Shown here one piece after another: positions 8,080-15,744 of a DNA stretch of 32,769 nucleotides; the first letter of the stretch is position 1; every line of letters begins with the position of its first letter. The notes under the pieces were generated by a model, which made no database searches, was not told the origin of the DNA, and saw only the letters and a program-made list of their open reading frames with translations. Source of the DNA: Clostridia bacterium (lineage in GTDB: Bacteria > Bacillota > Clostridia > Oscillospirales > CAG-272). The translations under genes were made by a program, and so were the position numbers. Location: the NCBI GenBank assembly GCA_017504785.1, contig JAFVQL010000065.1:1-32769 (forward strand). Reading direction: 5' to 3'.

Positions 8080-8466
8080 AAAAAGGTTCACTCCGAAAGG
8101 GAGATGTCCTTAGCGGAGAATTTGAAAATCACGCCAAGTGTGAGCATCGCATTTGACCGGTCAAACGCATTATGGGCTAAGCCCAAGACCTTATAACAAA
8201 CAGAAAGAGCAAACACGCAAGAAGAAAATCTTGTATGCCTGCTCTTTGTCTGTTCGTTTTAGTTTAGAGTTATGAGGTTCGCTTTCGCTCACCGTTATGA
8301 GCTTGCACAGCAAGCGTTATGATAGGATTGCCCATCAAACCTTAAACTTGGCGAAGCCAATCATAACGATACGAAGTATCTCATAACTCATAACTTGCCC
8401 GCAAGGGCAATCATAGTTTAGCGTGAATACTCCGCTAAGAGTATCACGCTAAGGGTGAACCCTTTT
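8080..8466. repeat. Structured multi-hairpin repeat element, copy 1
   Basis: A 387-bp element is bounded by a 12-bp inverted repeat: AAAAAGGTTCAC (8080-8091) and GTGAACCTTTTT (8455-8466). A second nested inverted pair is CTTAGCGGAG (8109-8118) and CTCCGCTAAG (8430-8439). Inside are many hairpins: TTTGACCGGTCAAA (8152-8165), GGGC-taa-GCCC (8174-8184), and a long stem built on AAGAGCA/TGCTCTT (8200-8255). Three GTTATGA motifs are followed by three TCATAAC motifs with small stem-loops between them, such as TTGGCGAAGCCAA. The last hairpin is GCGTGA-a-TACTC (8421-8432) with GAGTATCACGC (8439-8449). It carries no ORF of interest. It starts 14 bases past the symporter stop, so its outer stem with T-run can serve as that gene's terminator. 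It is related to the element at 20897-21251. Confidence 0.8.
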
Positions 8467-8479
8467 TGTGTAAGATAAA

Positions 8480-9997
8480 TTACTTGATCGCGGGCATATC
8501 CTTCTTGCCGAACTTGGTTGCGCTGACAACCATAGCGGAAAGAGCGAAGAGTGCGATCGCGTTGGGGATAACCATCAGGTTGTTGAACATATCCGTAAGC
8601 TCCCAAACGAGGTCGTTCTGGAAGATCGCGCCAAGGAATACGAATACGATCGCGATTGCGGCGTAAACCTTGTCGGAATTCTTGCCGAAGAGGTTGAGGA
8701 AGTTCACCTTACCGAAGTAGTTCCAGGAAAGGATGGTGGAGAAGGCGAAGAAGAAGAGGCAAACGGCTACGAAGATAGAGCCGATGATCGCTGCTGCCTT
8801 GCCGCCGCCGAACGCCATCGTGAACGCCTGCTGTGCAAGGTTTGCCTTGGTGATGCCTGCAAGACCTGCAAGATCAGCAACGGCAGTGACTTCCTTCGCA
8901 CCTGCGCCGAGGAGAGCCTCGTTTGCGGCGATGAGCTTGCCGATCGCGCCGTCCTTTGCGTAGAGGGTGGAGATAACGATCAGAGCCGTCATGGTGAGAA
9001 CCACGAAGGTATCAATGAACACACCGATCATAGCGGAGGTACCCTGGGTGTGAGGATCCTTCACGTCAGCAAGAGCGTGTGCGTGAGGCGTGGAACCCAT
9101 ACCTGCTTCGTTGGAGAAGAGACCTCTCTTCGCGCCCTGCGTCAGAGCCGTGTAGATCGCGGCACCGATCAGACCGCCGGTAACCGCCTTGGGAGCGAAT
9201 GCATACTTGAAGATCATGCCGATCGCTGCGGGAACGTACTGGATACGGATGCAGAGGATCAAAAGACCGCCGACGAGATAGAGCGTTGCCATAATGGGAA
9301 CGATCTTTTCGGTAACCGAAGCGAGCTTCTTGGTACCGCCGAGAAGAACGAAGCCGGCAAGAGTGGCAACTGCCACACCGATCACGATCTTAACGATGAG
9401 AAGCGCGGTTTCATTGTTCATGCCGCAAGCCTGGAATGCGCCTGCCGCATTTTCTGCGATGGAGTTGGACTGCACCATTGCGCCGACGAAGCCGAGTGCG
9501 ATAATGGCCGCAACGGAGAAGAAGCCTGCAAGGTACTTACCGAACTTGCCCTTGAATGCTGTCTTGATGTAGTAAATGGGACCGCCCTCGCAGGAGCCGT
9601 CTTCCTTTACAACCTTGGTCTTCTGTGCGAGAACTGCCTCTGCGTAGATGGTTGCCATGCCGAGGAAGGCGATGATCCACATCCAGAAGATCGCGCCGGG
9701 ACCACCGATGAGGATCGCGCCGCAAGCGCCGACGATGTTACCCGTACCAACCTGCGCCGCTACCGCCGTAGCAAGTGCCTGGAAGGAGGAAAGACCGCCC
9801 GTTTTGTTGCCGCCCTTCAGCTTGATGTTGCCGAATACGTTCTTCATGCCCTCGCCGAAGCAACGCACCTGAACGGCCTTGGTCTTGATGGTGTAGAATA
9901 CGCCGATGCCGACCAGAAGGATCAGCAGAATGTAGTTAGAAAGATACGTGTTGATTGTGCCTGCGATTTTAAGCAGGACTTCCTGGATTTTATCCAT
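8480..9997 (-). CDS. Sodium:alanine/glycine symporter (AGCS family)
   Basis: This 505-aa polytopic inner-membrane protein imports alanine or glycine with sodium. Family marks include GGLSSFQALATAVAAQVGTG, GPGAIFWMWIIAFLGMATIY, GPIYYIKTAFKG and GLFSNEAGMGSTPHAHA, with hydrophobic helices along the whole length. The length fits the family (about 450-540). An upstream in-frame extension is open, but it is the translated riboswitch leader. The ATG at 9997 follows GGAAAGGAAAAAG and gives the normal N-terminus MDKIQEVLLKIAG. A glycine riboswitch and leader terminator precede it, so glycine is the likely substrate or signal. It is a single-gene unit ending in repeat element 1. Confidence 0.95.
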   Translation of the reverse strand: MDKIQEVLLKIAGTINTYLSNYILLILLVGIGVFYTIKTKAVQVRCFGEGMKNVFGNIKLKGGNKTGGLSSFQALATAVAAQVGTGNIVGACGAILIGGPGAIFWMWIIAFLGMATIYAEAVLAQKTKVVKEDGSCEGGPIYYIKTAFKGKFGKYLAGFFSVAAIIALGFVGAMVQSNSIAENAAGAFQACGMNNETALLIVKIVIGVAVATLAGFVLLGGTKKLASVTEKIVPIMATLYLVGGLLILCIRIQYVPAAIGMIFKYAFAPKAVTGGLIGAAIYTALTQGAKRGLFSNEAGMGSTPHAHALADVKDPHTQGTSAMIGVFIDTFVVLTMTALIVISTLYAKDGAIGKLIAANEALLGAGAKEVTAVADLAGLAGITKANLAQQAFTMAFGGGKAAAIIGSIFVAVCLFFFAFSTILSWNYFGKVNFLNLFGKNSDKVYAAIAIVFVFLGAIFQNDLVWELTDMFNNLMVIPNAIALFALSAMVVSATKFGKKDMPAIK

Positions 9998-10020
9998 TTT
10001 TCTTTTTCCTTTCCGTTTTG

Positions 10021-10050
10021 AAAATAAAAAAGTCACCGACAGTATCGGTG
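10021..10050 (-). terminator. Leader terminator of the glycine riboswitch
   Basis: CACCGA (10034-10039) and TCGGTG (10045-10050) form a stem with a 5-base loop. On the minus strand it is followed by TTTTTT and further Ts (10021-10031). It lies between the aptamer and the start codon, so it is the probable expression platform. A second A/T-rich stem (AAACAGAAA with TTTCTGTTT, about 10073-10099) lies between aptamer and terminator and may take part in the switch. Confidence 0.8.
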
Positions 10051-10099
10051 GCTCCGGGATAAAAGATAAAATAAACAGAAATTCGGCGGTTTTCTGTTT

Positions 10100-10178
10100 C
10101 TCTGTCCTTTTGCCTGAGAGATTCAGCGGCTTTCGCTCGCCTTGCACCTTCGGCACCCACTCAAGGGATTCTCCAGAG
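10100..10178 (-). ncRNA. Glycine riboswitch aptamer
   Basis: Read on the minus strand, the leader has the glycine aptamer hallmarks in order: CTCTGGAGA, then GGGTGCCGAAGGTGCAAG, then CTGAATCTCTCAGGC, and AAAAGGACAGAG closing the P1 stem with CTCTG. Only one complete aptamer is seen. The ~40 bases upstream (10179-10217) contain small helices such as AATCG/CGATT that could be the ghost partner helix of singleton glycine riboswitches, which is an inference. Glycine riboswitches are known ahead of sodium:amino-acid symporters as well as glycine-cleavage genes. Whether this one is ON or OFF cannot be told by eye. Confidence 0.93.
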
Positions 10179-10236
10179 CTCCTCGGTCAATCGGTCTCTT
10201 GCGATTCCGAAAGCCTCCTTGGAAACTGATGAGTTG

Positions 10237-10265
10237 ATTATAACATACCGTTTAAAGTTTTGCAA
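10237..10265 (-). promoter_or_regulatory. Sigma-A promoter of the riboswitch-symporter unit
   Basis: TTGCAA (10260-10265), a 17-bp spacer and a perfect TATAAT (10237-10242) on the minus strand lie about 55 bases upstream of the glycine aptamer. Confidence 0.8.
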
Positions 10266-10360
10266 TAGGTTTTTCGAAAAAATGAACCGTTTTTGAAGAA
10301 TTCGGCGGTTTTATCAAAACGCAAATGCATTTTTGCTTGCGCGTTGTGAATTTGTGATAA

Positions 10361-10418
10361 AGAAAACCGCACCCCCGCTTTGGATACGGCGAAGGGTGCG
10401 GTGCGCTTTCGTTTTTTT
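10361..10418. terminator. Terminator after the coat-protein gene
   Basis: CCGCACCC (10368-10375) and GGGTGCGG (10394-10401) form an 8-bp GC stem. On the minus strand TTTTCTTT follows; on the plus strand a T7 run follows at 10412-10418. It lies 32 bases past the coat gene stop and is probably bidirectional. Confidence 0.75.
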
Positions 10419-10432
10419 GTTCAAAGGGGGGA

Positions 10433-10888
10433 TCAGCAGTACATTCCGTTCTTTGAAAGATACTGATAGAGCTGCTGGCCGTGATTTTGCTCCTCCTTTT
10501 GAATGTGCGCGAGCGTGTCGCGCAGGGTGGGGCAGTTGAATTCAAAGATGCTTACGTTATAAACCGACGAAACGTGCTTTTCCATGGCAAGGGCGTCCTT
10601 GCAAAGAAAGGCGTCCTTCTCCTTTTCGCTCTGCGAGCAGGTGGAGAGGGGAGAATCGTAGGTTTGGCTTTCGGCCGTGGGCGCAGCCATGGACTGCACC
10701 TCTTCTCCCCCGAGGATGCGGTTGATCGTTCCGAGATGCCCCTCTTCCGTGGATCGCAGAGAGGAGAAGAGATCGCGCAAGGCGGGATCGGACGCCTCCT
10801 TCATTCCCTTTTCGTACTTTTCGATGCAAAGCTGCTCGCTGCTTTTGAGATCGTTCAAAAGCGAGGTTTCCTTCTGGGTCAGTGTCAT
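10433..10888 (-). CDS. CotF-like spore coat protein (ferritin-like helical)
   Basis: This 151-aa, largely helical protein resembles the clostridial coat proteins related to CotF. The N-terminal half reads TQKETSLLNDLKSSEQLCIE and ends near TEEGHLGTINRILGG. The C-terminal half has DALAMEKHVSSVYNVSIFEF, HIQKEEQNHGQQLYQYLSKN and a terminal GMYC, matching the family's EEQ-HG-...-NGMY pattern. A Ser/Thr/Ala-rich linker separates the halves. The start at 10888 follows AAGGAAGG. The role is inferred as spore coat assembly; it supports an endospore-forming ancestor. No sigma-A promoter is seen upstream, which fits control by a sporulation sigma factor, but I could not place such a promoter confidently. 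Confidence 0.8.
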   Translation of the reverse strand: MTLTQKETSLLNDLKSSEQLCIEKYEKGMKEASDPALRDLFSSLRSTEEGHLGTINRILGGEEVQSMAAPTAESQTYDSPLSTCSQSEKEKDAFLCKDALAMEKHVSSVYNVSIFEFNCPTLRDTLAHIQKEEQNHGQQLYQYLSKNGMYC

Positions 10889-11525
10889 TTGTAAAATCCT
10901 TCCTTTCTTTTTACTGTACGGTAAGAATACCCACAAAGGGCAAGGAATATACGCAAGCCTTGCACAAAAGCGCGCTTTTTTGTTATCCTTATATGTGGAA
11001 GAAAACGCGCCGAGCTGCGATGCCCTCCCGAAGCCGTCGTTTATTCTTCACGCGCCTTCACGCGCACCGTGCATTACAGGGCGAGGGCAAGCGCCGCGTG
11101 AAAAGTGCGTGCGTTTTCTGCGAGCGGGGATCTGCTTGCATTTAAGGTGCGAGGGCCGTGCGCGGCTTGCCGATCGCTTTGCTTATTTTTCTTCGCTTCT
11201 TTTGGGCGGCGGATCTTGTTTTTCTAAAAAAGAGTTGGATTTGCAAATAAAACTTTGCTTTTGCTGTTTTAAAACGCGAAAGAACGGCGATAATACGCGG
11301 GTCGGAGAGAAAAAGAATTCCGCATTTTAAAGCGTTTTTTTATCTATCGACCCGCTTTTTGCCGCGGGATCGCCCTGCCGCCGCTATATCGCGGCAGGAT
11401 GGAATTTCGATCAATTTTTGTTTAATTGTTAATTTTTGTGTTTGGCTCTTCCATTTTTAAAATAAATATGTTAAAATAAAACGGTATTATATTTTAAAGT
11501 GATTTTTTTGAAAGGAATTTTCAAT
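10889..11525. other. 637-bp gene-free interval between divergent genes
   Basis: No believable gene is seen; the open frames here lack ribosome-binding sites and family features. Two structures stand out. GCGGGTCG (11297-11304) and CGACCCGC (11348-11355) are 8-bp arms followed by TTTTT on the plus strand. CCTGCCGC (11374-11381) and GCGGCAGG (11391-11398) form a perfect stem with a 9-base loop. A/T-rich DNA at 11410-11500 probably holds the yqhQ promoter; the best candidate is TTCCAT, 17 bp, TAAAAT (11449-11477), which is weak. Confidence 0.5.
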
Positions 11526-12653
11526 ATGAGTTCTAAAAAAATTACCTGCTCCCGCTTTAACAAGGTGGGCGGTCAGGCGGTGCTTGAGGGCGTCATGATG
11601 AAGGCGGGCACGCATACGGTGACCACCTGCAGACGGGATGACGGATCTCTCTTCGTGCACGACGGCGAATTCGTTTCGGTAAGAAAAAAGCATAAATGGA
11701 TGAATCTTCCGATCCTTCGCGGCGTGATCAACTTCATTGAAATGATGGTCCTCAGCGTGAAAACGATGAACGTTTCCGCAGAGGCGATCGGTCTTGAGAG
11801 CAACGAGCCCTCGCGCTTTGAGAAATTCCTCAAGAAGCGCCTCGGCATTGCCATCACGGACCTCGTCATGGTGATCGGCGTGGTGCTTGGCTTGGCACTC
11901 TCGCTTTTCCTCTTTATGTTCTTGCCGACGCTTCTTTCCGAGCTTCTCAATAAGCTCGTCGGCGGTACGCTTGGCACTTGGCGCGCGCTGATCGAGGGAA
12001 TTACCAAAATGGGCATATTCCTTCTCTACGTGTATCTGATCGGCCTGATGCCCGATATCCGCCGCACCTTTATGTACCACGGCGCGGAGCATAAGTCCAT
12101 CGCCTGCTACGAGGCGGGCACGGAGCTGACCCCCGAGAACGCGAAGGGATATACCCGCTTCCATCCCCGTTGCGGCACGAGCTTCATGTTCTTCATGATC
12201 CTGCTCGGCATCCTCGTCGGATTTTTGATCCGTTGGATCATTCCGAACCTCGGTCCTTGGGCGTATTTTCTGATCCGCCTTGCAATTTTGCCGCTGGTTG
12301 TCGGCATCGGATACGAGTTTATTATGTTCGCCGGCAAGCATGACAATATGTTCGTTCGCATCCTTTCCGCGCCCGGTCTTTGGGTACAGGGGCTGACGAC
12401 GAGAGAGCCTAACCTCGAAATGCTTGAGGTCGCCATTATTTCCTTGAAGTGCGCCATGCGCGACGAGGATCCCGAGTTCAAAGCGTTTTATGAAGCGCGT
12501 GCTTGGGAACCGAAGCCCGAGCCGAAGACTGCGGCAGAGGATGCGGAAGCGGCGGCAACGCTTATCGTGGAAAATAAGGACGAGCTGCTGCCGAAGCAGA
12601 GAGCGAAGGCAGACGGCGAGCTTGCGGATCTTTCCGGTTCGGAGGAAAAATGA
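11526..12653 (+). CDS. yqhQ: YqhQ family (DUF1385) membrane protein
   Basis: This 375-aa protein opens with the family signature KVGGQAVLEGVMMKAG and continues with LPILRGVINFIEMMVLS. Hydrophobic segments follow near residues 115-145 and 165-185, then YHGAEHKSIACYEAG and RFHPRCGTSFMFFMI, the conserved His/Cys-rich core, and two more membrane segments. The last ~60 residues are a charged Ala/Glu-rich tail that is variable in the family. The biochemical role is not established. The ATG at 11526 follows GAAAGGA. Its stop overlaps the prmC start (ATGA), and yqhQ-prmC adjacency is common in Clostridia. It opens the 11.5-20.9 kb plus-strand run. Confidence 0.92.
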   Translation: MSSKKITCSRFNKVGGQAVLEGVMMKAGTHTVTTCRRDDGSLFVHDGEFVSVRKKHKWMNLPILRGVINFIEMMVLSVKTMNVSAEAIGLESNEPSRFEKFLKKRLGIAITDLVMVIGVVLGLALSLFLFMFLPTLLSELLNKLVGGTLGTWRALIEGITKMGIFLLYVYLIGLMPDIRRTFMYHGAEHKSIACYEAGTELTPENAKGYTRFHPRCGTSFMFFMILLGILVGFLIRWIIPNLGPWAYFLIRLAILPLVVGIGYEFIMFAGKHDNMFVRILSAPGLWVQGLTTREPNLEMLEVAIISLKCAMRDEDPEFKAFYEARAWEPKPEPKTAAEDAEAAATLIVENKDELLPKQRAKADGELADLSGSEEK

Positions 12654-13474
12654 CATTAAGAGAGGCGGCGGCACTTCTGCGCGATGCCGGCATTTCCGAT
12701 GCGTTATCGGAGGCGCGGCTTCTGTTTTCGCGCATCGGCGGCCTTTCGCAGGCGGCACTCTACGGAAGCGATCCCGCTTTGGACGATGATCTTATCCTGC
12801 CCTACGTGCGCCGCCGCGCGACGCGCGAGCCGATGGCGTATATCCTCGGCGAATGGGGCTTTTACAGAGAAACCTATTTCGTGAACCGCGACGTGCTGAT
12901 CCCGAGAGAGGATACCGAGATCCTCGTGGACTTTGCCGTAAAGCATCTTCCCAAAGGGGCGCGCTTTGCCGATCTTTGCACGGGCAGTGGATGCATCGCG
13001 CTTTCGGTACTGAACAATACGGAGGATACGACGGCGCTGATAGCGGATCTTTCCGAAGGGGCGCTTAAGGTGGCAAGAAAAAACGCCGAGAGGCTTTCGC
13101 TCTCGGAGCGCACGCGCATTATGCGCGCGGACGTGCTTTGCGAGGATTTTCATTCGTATCTGCGCGCGAGCGGACCGTGGGATGCGGTGCTCTCTAATCC
13201 GCCCTACATCCCAAAAGAGGTGTACCGCACGCTTGCGCCCGAGATCTTCTTTGAGCCGGAGGGCGCGTTCGTCGGCGGAGAGGGGGGCATGGCGTTCTAT
13301 CGCATTCTGATCCCCGCCCTGCTTCCGTGCCTAAAGGAAAACGGCTTTCTCGCCTTCGAGATCGGCTTCGATCAAGAGGAGAGGATGCGCGCGCTTGCCG
13401 AGGAAAACGGCTGTGCCGCCCGAATCCTTTTTGACCTTTCAGACCATGCGCGCGTGGCGGTGCTGCACCGCTAA
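12650..13474 (+). CDS. prmC: Release factor N5-glutamine methyltransferase
   Basis: PrmC methylates the glutamine of the GGQ motif in release factors 1 and 2 using S-adenosylmethionine. The 274-aa protein has the helical N-terminal domain (1-75), then IPREDTE (about 84-90), the SAM-binding DLCTGSGCIALS (108-119) and the catalytic NPPY (183-186), followed by EPEGAFVGGEGGMAFYR. The length is normal. The start overlaps the yqhQ stop by four bases, with GGAGG just inside the upstream gene, so translation is coupled. prfA, a frequent neighbour, is not in the window. Confidence 0.96.
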   Translation: MTLREAAALLRDAGISDALSEARLLFSRIGGLSQAALYGSDPALDDDLILPYVRRRATREPMAYILGEWGFYRETYFVNRDVLIPREDTEILVDFAVKHLPKGARFADLCTGSGCIALSVLNNTEDTTALIADLSEGALKVARKNAERLSLSERTRIMRADVLCEDFHSYLRASGPWDAVLSNPPYIPKEVYRTLAPEIFFEPEGAFVGGEGGMAFYRILIPALLPCLKENGFLAFEIGFDQEERMRALAEENGCAARILFDLSDHARVAVLHR

Positions 13475-13526
13475 AGCATTCACTTTTAGACCTTGACCTT
13501 CATATAATTGCCGTAGAGGTGATTGT

Positions 13527-14576
13527 ATGAAGAAAACCGTAGCCCTTTTGTTTGGGGGCAAGGGGGAGGAGCACGCGATCTCCTGCCGCTCCGCGGCGGC
13601 CGTGCTTTCTCATTTGGACAAGAAAAAATATCGGGTGATCCCCATTGGGATCGACCGCGAGGGAGATTTCTTTTTTTACCGCGGCGATCCCGAACGCATC
13701 GGAAGCGGCGGCTTTCGCCGCGATACCGAGCATCTTATAAAAACCTTTCCTTTGCGCCTCGGCGGGCGCGGCGGCTTTTTCCTGGATGGCGAGATCCTTT
13801 CCGTTGATGCGGTCTTTCCCGTTTTGCACGGCAGAGGCGGCGAGGACGGAGAGATCCAAGGCACACTTTCGGCGGCGGGGCTTCCCTTCGTCGGCTGTGA
13901 TGCGGCGGCGAGCGCGGTTTCGTTCGATAAGGCGTATACGAAGGCGGTGGCACAGTCGCTTTCCGTGCCCACGGCGCGGGGGGTCTGCATCGCCCCATCG
14001 TTTTCGCTTGACGAGGCATACCGCGCGGTGCTTAAGGTGCTTTCGCCGCACGTGCCGTGGTTCGTCAAGCCCGCAAGGCAGGGCTCGTCCTTCGGCGCAT
14101 CGGTGGCGAAAGGGAAGGCGGATTTTGCCAAAAGCTACGATCTTGCCCGTGCATACGGCAGGGTTTTGGTAGAAGAATATATAGAGAATAAGACGGAGCT
14201 TGAGCTTGCCTTTCTCGAAAAAGAGGGGGCGCATCTTTTTGCGGGGCCGGGAAGGATCGCCTCGACCGCGCCGCTTTATTCCTACGACGAAAAATATAAG
14301 AACGCCGAGGCGGCGGTGGTCGGCGGTGCGGAAAGCACCGTCACCGAGCGTGTTACGGAATACGCAAAACGGCTGACCGAGGCGCTTTCTCTCAATTCTC
14401 TTGCCCGTCTGGATTTTTTTCTGACGGCCGAGGGGCAGATCCTTTTCAATGAGGTGAACACCCTGCCGGGCTTCACCGAAACCAGTCTTTATCCGCGGCT
14501 CTGGGAGGCGCAGGGGCTTTCCTTTACCGCACTTTTGGATATTTTGATCGGAGAAGCGATTGCTCGCTTTTCTTGA
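13527..14576 (+). CDS. ddl: D-alanine--D-alanine ligase
   Basis: This ATP-grasp ligase joins two D-alanines for the peptidoglycan pentapeptide. The 349-aa sequence shows GGKGEEHAISCRSA near the N-terminus, FPVLHGRGGEDGEIQG, DKAYTKAVAQSLSVPTA, FVKPARQGSSFGASVAK, the active-site loop SYDEKYKN and the magnesium-binding NEVNTLPGFTETSLYP. The usual EHxVSxxSA and MDK motifs are slightly altered (EHAISCRSA, FDK). The loop tyrosine and YP-L end fit D-Ala rather than D-Lac specificity, by inference. The ATG at 13527 follows GAGGTGA. It lies 52 bases after prmC, and murI overlaps its end, pairing two D-amino-acid wall genes. Confidence 0.95.
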   Translation: MKKTVALLFGGKGEEHAISCRSAAAVLSHLDKKKYRVIPIGIDREGDFFFYRGDPERIGSGGFRRDTEHLIKTFPLRLGGRGGFFLDGEILSVDAVFPVLHGRGGEDGEIQGTLSAAGLPFVGCDAAASAVSFDKAYTKAVAQSLSVPTARGVCIAPSFSLDEAYRAVLKVLSPHVPWFVKPARQGSSFGASVAKGKADFAKSYDLARAYGRVLVEEYIENKTELELAFLEKEGAHLFAGPGRIASTAPLYSYDEKYKNAEAAVVGGAESTVTERVTEYAKRLTEALSLNSLARLDFFLTAEGQILFNEVNTLPGFTETSLYPRLWEAQGLSFTALLDILIGEAIARFS

Positions 14577-15354
14577 TAGCGGCATCGGCGGGTTGACGGT
14601 GGCGAGATCCCTGCAAGCCCTGCGCCCCGATGCGGATATTCTCTATCTTGCCGATCGGGTGAACGCGCCCTACGGCACGAAGAGCGAAGCTGCGCTTCTT
14701 TCCGTACTGGAGAGGGCGATCCGCGCCCTGCTCGCGCGCGGGGCGGACTGCGTGGTGCTCGCTTGCATCACGGCGTCTTGCCTTTACGACCGCTTGTCTT
14801 ATGATATTTCGCCCCGCGTGATCCCGATTTTGCCCTTTATGGCGAAGGAGATCGCAAAGCAGAGAGGGTGCGTCGGCATGATCGCAACGGAGGCGACCGT
14901 ACGAAGCGATGCGCCGATCCTTGCGCTTCACCGTCTCGGCTGCGTGCGCCCGATCGAAAGGCGCGCGGCGCAGAGTCTTGTTTCGCTTGCGGAGGCGGGG
15001 CGGTTTTCGCTTGGCGACCGCGGGGTAGAGCAGGCACTGACGGATGCCGTTGCGCCGCTTCTTTGCCGAGGGGTGGATACCCTCGTGCTCGGTTGCACGC
15101 ATTTTCCGTATTTCGAGGATGCGATCCGATCGCTTTACGGCGGTCTTAAAATATTGTCGCCTGCCCGTATCGGCAGTACGGCACTGGTAAATACTCTGCC
15201 GCCCGCTCTCCTTTCGGGAGAAGGGAGATTTATCTACCTTACCTCCATGCGGGGTGCGGCACGCGGCAAAAGCATAAAAACGTACAAAGGAGAGGAAGTA
15301 CAATGTCAAAGTACAGACGCGGAAGGATCAACGATGCGGTGGCACAGGAGCTGA
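14560..15354 (+). CDS. murI: Glutamate racemase, with altered signature residues
   Basis: MurI makes D-glutamate for peptidoglycan by two-cysteine racemisation. The 264-aa protein begins LAFLDSGIGGLTVARS and has APYGTK (36-41) and the second catalytic Cys179 with His181 in GCTHFP. The first catalytic Cys69 is kept, but the usual ACNT(A/S) reads ACIT, with Ile70 in place of the substrate-binding Asn. The usual CPxLVP...E segment reads AQSLVSLAE. It starts at a TTG inside the end of ddl (17-base overlap) with GGAG 6 bases ahead. Its last ~17 codons run into rbfA (52-base overlap) and add a tail after the normal C-terminus. Neighbours favour a real wall role, but activity is not certain. Confidence 0.88.
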   Translation: MLAFLDSGIGGLTVARSLQALRPDADILYLADRVNAPYGTKSEAALLSVLERAIRALLARGADCVVLACITASCLYDRLSYDISPRVIPILPFMAKEIAKQRGCVGMIATEATVRSDAPILALHRLGCVRPIERRAAQSLVSLAEAGRFSLGDRGVEQALTDAVAPLLCRGVDTLVLGCTHFPYFEDAIRSLYGGLKILSPARIGSTALVNTLPPALLSGEGRFIYLTSMRGAARGKSIKTYKGEEVQCQSTDAEGSTMRWHRS

Positions 15355-15692
15355 ACGTGGCTCTGCGCGACGTAAGGGAGCCTTGTATCGTCAACAATTT
15401 CGTTAGCATCACGAAGGCCTCGGTTGCACCCGATTTAAAGATCGCAACCGTGTATTTTTCCTGCATGGGAGATTTTAAGGAGGCGCTTTTCGGGCTTGAA
15501 AAATGCACGGGAATGCTGCGCCATCACCTTGCCATCACCTTGAATCTGCGGATCACGCCCGAGCTTCATTTCGTGAAGGATAACGGCATGGAGCACGGCG
15601 CGCATATCGCAAAGCTTCTTTCGGATATCGAAAAGGAGCGCGAGCAAAGAGAGAAGAACGCACCCGCCGAGGGCGAGGATAGCGAGGCGTAA
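15303..15692 (+). CDS. rbfA: Ribosome-binding factor A
   Basis: RbfA binds the 30S subunit and assists 16S rRNA 5' end processing and late assembly. The 129-aa protein has the KH-like fold pattern: basic N-terminus KYRRGRINDAVAQEL, then VSITKASVAPDLKIATVYFS, the helix region ALFGLEKCTGMLRHHLAITL, and NLRITPELHFVKDNGMEHGAHI with the family's strongly conserved R-TPEL-F. The ending is an acidic tail. The start at 15303 follows AAAGGAGAGGAAG and lies inside the 3' end of murI. Its usual partners nusA, infB and truB are absent here. Confidence 0.93.
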   Translation: MSKYRRGRINDAVAQELNVALRDVREPCIVNNFVSITKASVAPDLKIATVYFSCMGDFKEALFGLEKCTGMLRHHLAITLNLRITPELHFVKDNGMEHGAHIAKLLSDIEKEREQREKNAPAEGEDSEA

Positions 15693-15744
15693 GGCGAGAG
15701 CCTTTATTTAGACCGATCGCAAGGCAATCGGAAGGAGTAAAAAA

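Noticed and set aside
8080..8466. CRISPR array, considered because of the repeated TCATAAC/GTTATGA motifs
   Set aside because: Motifs are short, vary in spacing, occur in both orientations and bracket hairpins rather than unique spacers. No cas genes are present.
8480..10156. Longer symporter start at 10156
   Set aside because: The extra N-terminal residues are the translated glycine riboswitch and leader; the ATG at 9997 has a ribosome-binding site.
11487..12758. 423-codon minus-strand open frame opposite yqhQ
   Set aside because: Antisense shadow; yqhQ on the plus strand carries the family signatures and couples to prmC.
13500..14585. 361-codon minus-strand open frame opposite ddl
   Set aside because: Shadow rich in Arg and Lys; ddl is unambiguous on the other strand.
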